Below are positions 60,261 through 64,000 of a DNA stretch of 64,000 nucleotides, in pieces. The stretch spans positions 3,410,001 to 3,474,000 of the forward strand of contig NZ_LT594324.1 in assembly GCF_900089605.1 (NCBI RefSeq), given 5' to 3'. This DNA is from Micromonospora narathiwatensis (lineage in GTDB: Bacteria; Actinomycetota; Actinomycetes; Mycobacteriales; Micromonosporaceae). The notes under the pieces are model-generated. The model searched no databases. It was given only the letters and a program-made list of their open reading frames with translations, and was not told the origin of the DNA. The translations under genes were made by a program, and so were the position numbers. Position 1 is the stretch's first letter. Every line of letters starts with the position of its first letter.

Positions 60261-61565
60261 TCATCGGAACACCTTCCGCACCTGCTCGAGACCGGCGACC
60301 AGCGCGTCGATCTCCTCCGTGGTGGTGTACAGGTAGAACGACGCCCGCGTCATCGCCGGCACCCCGAACCGGGTACACACCGGCTTCGCGCAGTGGTGCC
60401 CCACCCGCACCTGCACGCCGAGCGAGTCGAGCACCTGCCCGACGTCGTGCGGGTGCACGTCGCCGAGCGCGAACGAGATCGTCCCGCCCCGGCCGACCGG
60501 CACGTTCGGGCCGAAGATGCGCAGCTCCGGCACGGTGGCGAGGGCGTCCAGCGCGTACGCCGTCAGCTCCTTCTCGTGCCACTGGATCGCCCGCATCCCG
60601 ATCCCGCTGAGGTAGTCCACCGCCGCGCCGAGCGCCACGGCCTCGGCGATCGGCGGGGTGCCCGCCTCGAACCGGGCCGGCGGCGCGGCGAACGTCGACC
60701 GCGCCATCGTCACCGTCTCGATCATCGAGCCGCCGCCGAGCACCGGCGGCATCGCGGCGAGCAGCTCACCGCGCCCCCAGAGCACGCCGATGCCGGTCGG
60801 CCCGCACATCTTGTGCCCGGTGAGGACGATGAAGTCGGCGTCGTAGTCGACCACGTCCATCGGCATGTGCGGCACCGACTGCGAGCAGTCGAGCAGCAGC
60901 AGGGCACCCACCTCGCGGACCCGCGCGGTGATCCGCGCGGTGGCGTTGACCGTGCCGAGGATGTTGGAGGTGTGCACCAGCGAGACGATCTTCGTCTGCT
61001 CGGTGACCAGGTCGTCCAGGCCGGACTCGTCCAGCCTCCCCTGCTCGGTGATCGGGAACCAGCGCAGCGTCGCGCCGGTCCGCTCCGCGAGGAGCTGCCA
61101 CGGGACGATGTTCGAGTGGTGCTCCATCTCGGAGATCACGATCTCGTCGCCCGGGCCGATCCGGAACCGCGGGTCGGCGTCCGGCCGCGCCGAGGCGTTG
61201 GAGAACGCGTACGCCACCAGGTTGATCGCCTCGGTGGAGTTCTTGGTGAACACCACCTCGTCCACGCTCGGGGCGTTGATGAACGCCGCGATCTTCGCGC
61301 GGGCCCCCTCGTACGCCTCGGTCGCCTCGGTGCCCAGGGTGTGCACCGAACGCGACACGTTGGCGTTGTGCCGCGCGTAGTGCTCGGCGAGCACGTCGAG
61401 CACCTGCCGCGGCTTGTGCGAGGTGTTGGCGCTGTCGAGATAGACCAACCGGTGCCCGTTGATCTCCCGGTCCAGGATCGGGAAGTCGGCGCGCACCGTG
61501 GCCACGTCGAAACGCGGCACGTCGTCGTACTGCGGCATCCCCTGCGGGATGGCGATGGTGGTCAT
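60261..61565 (-). CDS. sufS: Cysteine desulfurase SufS
   Basis: 434 residues, PLP enzyme. PLP-lysine in VLTGHKMCGPTGIGVLWG, active-site Cys in HHCAKPVCTRFGV, SANTSHKP and EMEHHSNIVPW blocks. Converts cysteine to alanine and enzyme persulfide for cluster assembly. Type II (SufS) by its short active-site loop and operon context. Confidence 0.95.
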   Translation of the reverse strand: MTTIAIPQGMPQYDDVPRFDVATVRADFPILDREINGHRLVYLDSANTSHKPRQVLDVLAEHYARHNANVSRSVHTLGTEATEAYEGARAKIAAFINAPSVDEVVFTKNSTEAINLVAYAFSNASARPDADPRFRIGPGDEIVISEMEHHSNIVPWQLLAERTGATLRWFPITEQGRLDESGLDDLVTEQTKIVSLVHTSNILGTVNATARITARVREVGALLLLDCSQSVPHMPMDVVDYDADFIVLTGHKMCGPTGIGVLWGRGELLAAMPPVLGGGSMIETVTMARSTFAAPPARFEAGTPPIAEAVALGAAVDYLSGIGMRAIQWHEKELTAYALDALATVPELRIFGPNVPVGRGGTISFALGDVHPHDVGQVLDSLGVQVRVGHHCAKPVCTRFGVPAMTRASFYLYTTTEEIDALVAGLEQVRKVFR

Positions 61566-61588
61566 CTCTGCGGCCCCCGTCCGTGCTG

Positions 61589-62362
61589 TCAGGCCCGCGC
61601 CGAACCGGCCCCGGCGACGTACCGCTCGTAGCCCTCTTCCTCGAGCTTGTCGGCCAGCTCCGGGCCGCCCTGCTCGACGATCCGGCCAGCGACGAAGACG
61701 TGCACGAAGTCCGGCTTGATGTAGCGCAGGATCCGGGTGTAGTGGGTGATCAGCAGCAGGCCGGTGTCGCCGGTGTCGCGGACCCGGTTCACGCCCTCGC
61801 TGACCACGCGCAGCGCGTCCACGTCGAGGCCGGAGTCGGTCTCGTCGAGGATGGCCATCTTCGGCTTGAGCAGCTCCAGCTGCACGATCTCGTGGCGCTT
61901 CTTCTCGCCGCCGGAGAAGCCCTCGTTGACGTTGCGCTGGGCGAACGCCGGGTCCATCTGGAGCTTCTCCATGGCGCCGCGCAGCTCGCCGGCCCAGGTG
62001 CGCAGCTTCGGCGCCTCGCCGTCGATCGCGGTCTTGGCGGTACGCAGGAAGTTGGCGACGGAGACGCCGGGCACCTCGACCGGGTACTGCATGGCCAGGA
62101 AGAGGCCGGCGCGGGCCCGCTCGTCGACGGACATGGCCAGCACGTCCTCGCCGTCGAGGGTCACCGAGCCGCCGGTGATCTCGTACTTGGGGTGACCGGC
62201 GATCGAGTACGCCAGGGTCGACTTGCCGGAGCCGTTCGGGCCCATGATCGCGTGAGTCTGGCCCGAACTGACCGTCAGGTTTACCCCATCGAGGATCGGC
62301 TTGAGCTCACCCTCGGGCAGCTTGACCGACACCTTCAGGTCGCGGATCTCCAGGGTGCTCAT
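61589..62362 (-). CDS. sufC: SufC ATPase of the SufBCD scaffold
   Basis: 257 residues. Walker A GPNGSGKST, signature FSGGEKKRHEIVQL, Walker B MAILDETDSGLD, H-loop ITHYTRIL. A soluble ABC ATPase that drives conformational change in SufBCD. Its start overlaps the Rieske stop by 1 bp. Confidence 0.96.
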   Translation of the reverse strand: MSTLEIRDLKVSVKLPEGELKPILDGVNLTVSSGQTHAIMGPNGSGKSTLAYSIAGHPKYEITGGSVTLDGEDVLAMSVDERARAGLFLAMQYPVEVPGVSVANFLRTAKTAIDGEAPKLRTWAGELRGAMEKLQMDPAFAQRNVNEGFSGGEKKRHEIVQLELLKPKMAILDETDSGLDVDALRVVSEGVNRVRDTGDTGLLLITHYTRILRYIKPDFVHVFVAGRIVEQGGPELADKLEEEGYERYVAGAGSARA

Positions 62363-62706
62363 TATCGGCTTACTCCATTGCTCGGCTTCGGGCGGCCGTC
62401 GTCGCCCACGGGAAGGTAGATCTCGCCGTCGCGGACTTCGACGGGATAGACGGGAACGGGTTCGGTCGCGGGCAGCCCGGTCGGCTCACCGGTACGCAGG
62501 TCGAAACGGGATCCGTGCAGCCAGCATTCCAGCGTGCAGCCCTCGACCTCGCCCTCGGAGAGAGCCACGGCGGCGTGCGAGCACTCGTCGTACACGGCGT
62601 AGAAGTTGTCGTCCTCGCCGTGCACGATCGCGAGCTGGGTACCGTCGACGTCGGCGCTGATCGCGGTGCCCTTCGGCACGTCCTCGGTCGAACAGATCCT
62701 GATCAT
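62362..62706 (-). CDS. Rieske-type [2Fe-2S] ferredoxin within the suf operon
   Basis: 114 residues. Ligand motifs DECSHAAVAL (Cys-x-His) and LECWLHGSRFD (Cys-x2-His). Small Rieske ferredoxins of the NirD/BphA3 type in this place are normal in actinobacterial suf operons and may feed electrons to cluster assembly. Coupled with 1-bp overlaps to sufD and sufC. Confidence 0.92.
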   Translation of the reverse strand: MIRICSTEDVPKGTAISADVDGTQLAIVHGEDDNFYAVYDECSHAAVALSEGEVEGCTLECWLHGSRFDLRTGEPTGLPATEPVPVYPVEVRDGEIYLPVGDDGRPKPSNGVSR

Positions 62707-63848
62707 CAGGCGCCGGCCCTGGTGAGCCGGGCCTCGATCGCGTCGCCGAGCCGCTCCCGCAGCTCCTCGACCGGGATCTTGTTGATCAGCTCGGCGAAGA
62801 AGCCGCGGACCACCAGCCGGCGGGCCTCGGCCTCCGGGATGCCCCGGGCCATCAGGTAGAAGAGCTGCTCGTCGTCGAAGCGGCCGGTCGCGCTGGCGTG
62901 CCCGGCACCGGCGATCTCGCCGGTCTCGATCTCCAGGTTGGGTACGGAGTCCGCCCGGGCGCCGTCGGTGAGCAGCAGGTTCCGGTTGATCTCGTACGTG
63001 TCGGTGCCGGTTGCCTCGGCCCGGATCAGCACGTCACCGACCCAGACGGTGTGCGCGCTGTCGCCCTGCAGGGCACCCCGGTAGCCGACGTAGCTGCGGC
63101 AGTCCGGCACCGTGTGGTCGACCAGCTGCCGGTGCTCCAGGTGCTGCCCGGAGTCGGCGAAGTACAGCCCGTACAGCTCGGCCTCGCCGCCCCGGTCGCT
63201 GTATTCCACCGAGGTGTACTGACGGACCAGGTCGCCGCCGAGGCTCACCTGCACGTGGGTCACCTTGGCGTCGCGGCCCAGCCGCACCTTGAGGTGCTGC
63301 GCCTGCACGGCGTCGTCGGCCCAGTCGGCGACGGTGACCAGGGTCAGCTTCGCGCCGTCGGCGACCGCCACCTCGACGTTGTCGGCGAGGGTGGCCGAGC
63401 CGGTGTGCTCCACCACCACGGTCACCTCGGCGAACCGGTCCACCTCGACGAAGGTGTGGCCGAAGGCGAGCGCGTCCGCGCTCTCGCCGACCACCCGCAG
63501 GCTCACCGGGGTGGTCACCACCGCCTCGCGGGCGACCCGCACCAGCAGCGCCTGCTCCACCCCGCCGTACGCCAGCGCGCTGACCCGGTCGAACGGGGTG
63601 AGCACGCTGCCCACCCGCGGATCGTCCTTGCCGATCCGGTCGACGGTGACGCCCTCGGGCAGGTCGGCGTACTCGTGGCGGACCGCGCCGGTCGCGGCCG
63701 GCGCCTCGCCGGTCAGGCCGCGCAGGCGCTTGAGCGGAGTGAAGCGCCACTCCTCCTCCAGGCCCGTGAGGGCCGGGAAGTCGGCGACGTCGTACGAGCG
63801 GAGCGCCTGCGACTTGGTCGCGGGCGGCGCGGAAGCCTGGGTAGTCAT
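62706..63848 (-). CDS. sufD: SufD scaffold protein
   Basis: 380 residues, beta-helical. YVGYRGALQGDSAHTVWVGDVLIRAEATGTDTYEINRNLLLTDGARADSVPNLEIETGEI and GHASATGRFDDEQLFYLMARGI are the shared SufB/SufD core. Forms the SufBC2D complex. Between sufB and the Rieske gene. Confidence 0.95.
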   Translation of the reverse strand: MTTQASAPPATKSQALRSYDVADFPALTGLEEEWRFTPLKRLRGLTGEAPAATGAVRHEYADLPEGVTVDRIGKDDPRVGSVLTPFDRVSALAYGGVEQALLVRVAREAVVTTPVSLRVVGESADALAFGHTFVEVDRFAEVTVVVEHTGSATLADNVEVAVADGAKLTLVTVADWADDAVQAQHLKVRLGRDAKVTHVQVSLGGDLVRQYTSVEYSDRGGEAELYGLYFADSGQHLEHRQLVDHTVPDCRSYVGYRGALQGDSAHTVWVGDVLIRAEATGTDTYEINRNLLLTDGARADSVPNLEIETGEIAGAGHASATGRFDDEQLFYLMARGIPEAEARRLVVRGFFAELINKIPVEELRERLGDAIEARLTRAGA

Positions 63849-63942
63849 CTCTTCCTTGGTCTGTTCAGCGATTGATCGGAGGGTCGGTCGGGCTGGTCGC
63901 GACGCGGCGCGACGGGTCCGGGCCGCGCGAGGGCCAGCCGGG

Positions 63943-64000
63943 TCAGCCGACCGCGCCTTCCATCTGGAGCTCGATCAGGCGGTTGAGCTCCAGGGCGTAC
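63943..64000 (-). CDS. sufB: SufB scaffold protein, C-terminal end only, cut by window end
   Basis: The minus-strand frame ending at TGA 63943 reads YALELNRLIELQMEGAVG, the conserved SufB C-terminus. The rest lies beyond the window. Position before sufD fits the actinobacterial sufRBDC order. Confidence 0.85.
   Translation of the reverse strand, partial: YALELNRLIELQMEGAVG

Noticed and set aside
62362..62706. The Rieske gene in the suf operon as a novel insertion
   Set aside because: A small Rieske ferredoxin between sufD and sufC is the usual actinobacterial arrangement.

Overview
This is a very GC-rich, densely coded actinobacterial chromosome segment. A roadblock/GTPase conservon, a sufBDC-Rieske-sufSUT operon, an AcnR-type TetR regulator, acVLRF1, a DUF2630 protein, GTG/TTG starts and many 1-4 bp start/stop overlaps point to Micromonosporaceae, most likely a Micromonospora or close relative. 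This assignment is inferred from gene content, not from a database search. No rRNA, tRNA or CRISPR array was seen.

Layout. 0-6 kb: the 5' end of an asparagine synthetase gene, an aminopeptidase P, and two tandem, nearly identical secreted beta-helix genes, each behind the same structured leader. 6-12.5 kb: a 1,828-residue two-catalytic-domain amylopullulanase and a membrane-anchored CBM2 protein. 12.5-16.3 kb: small enzymes, then a secreted C39-like papain-fold protein preceded by three ECF-type promoter matches and flanked by two related palindromes. 16.4-20.2 kb: a DedA protein and aconitase. 20.3-28.3 kb: a cvnABCD conservon directly downstream of a three-gene diterpenoid operon (P450, class I synthase, class II cyclase) on the same strand. 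28.9-32.7 kb: DUF2630, RIO kinase, HAD phosphatase, nitrilase and the AcnR-like repressor. 32.8-34.2 kb: an IS605-type element carrying only tnpB. 34.2-36.6 kb: a translationally coupled trio consisting of a membrane protein with a Gly/Ser/Cys tail, a DUF692 multinuclear iron oxidase (MNIO), and a SCO6045-like partner. This looks like a membrane-anchored RiPP-type modification system and is the best candidate here for under-described biology. 36.9-43.5 kb: SDR, mismatch uracil glycosylase, a sigma-factor remnant, ABC exporter, enoyl-CoA hydratase, small HTH protein and ABC-F ATPase. 43.8-52.2 kb: a zinc peptidase, then a poly-gamma-glutamate-like locus (capA, tandem Cache/HAMP protein, pgsB with a long repetitive tail, pgsC, NlpC/P60 hydrolase). 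52.3-59.1 kb: lipoprotein, DUF6225, ribosome-rescue acVLRF1, a 1,230-residue secreted metzincin and a LysE exporter. 59.3-64 kb: the suf iron-sulfur assembly operon, running off the window end in sufB.

Connections. The same 18-bp operator-like sequence overlaps the aconitase promoter and lies upstream of the TetR gene nearly 15 kb away, suggesting a small AcnR regulon that ties aconitase (an Fe-S enzyme) to its repressor. The conservon and diterpenoid genes form one co-directional block between them. The beta-helix genes and the C39-like gene share a C-ending codon preference unlike most of the window, which may mark highly expressed secreted proteins.
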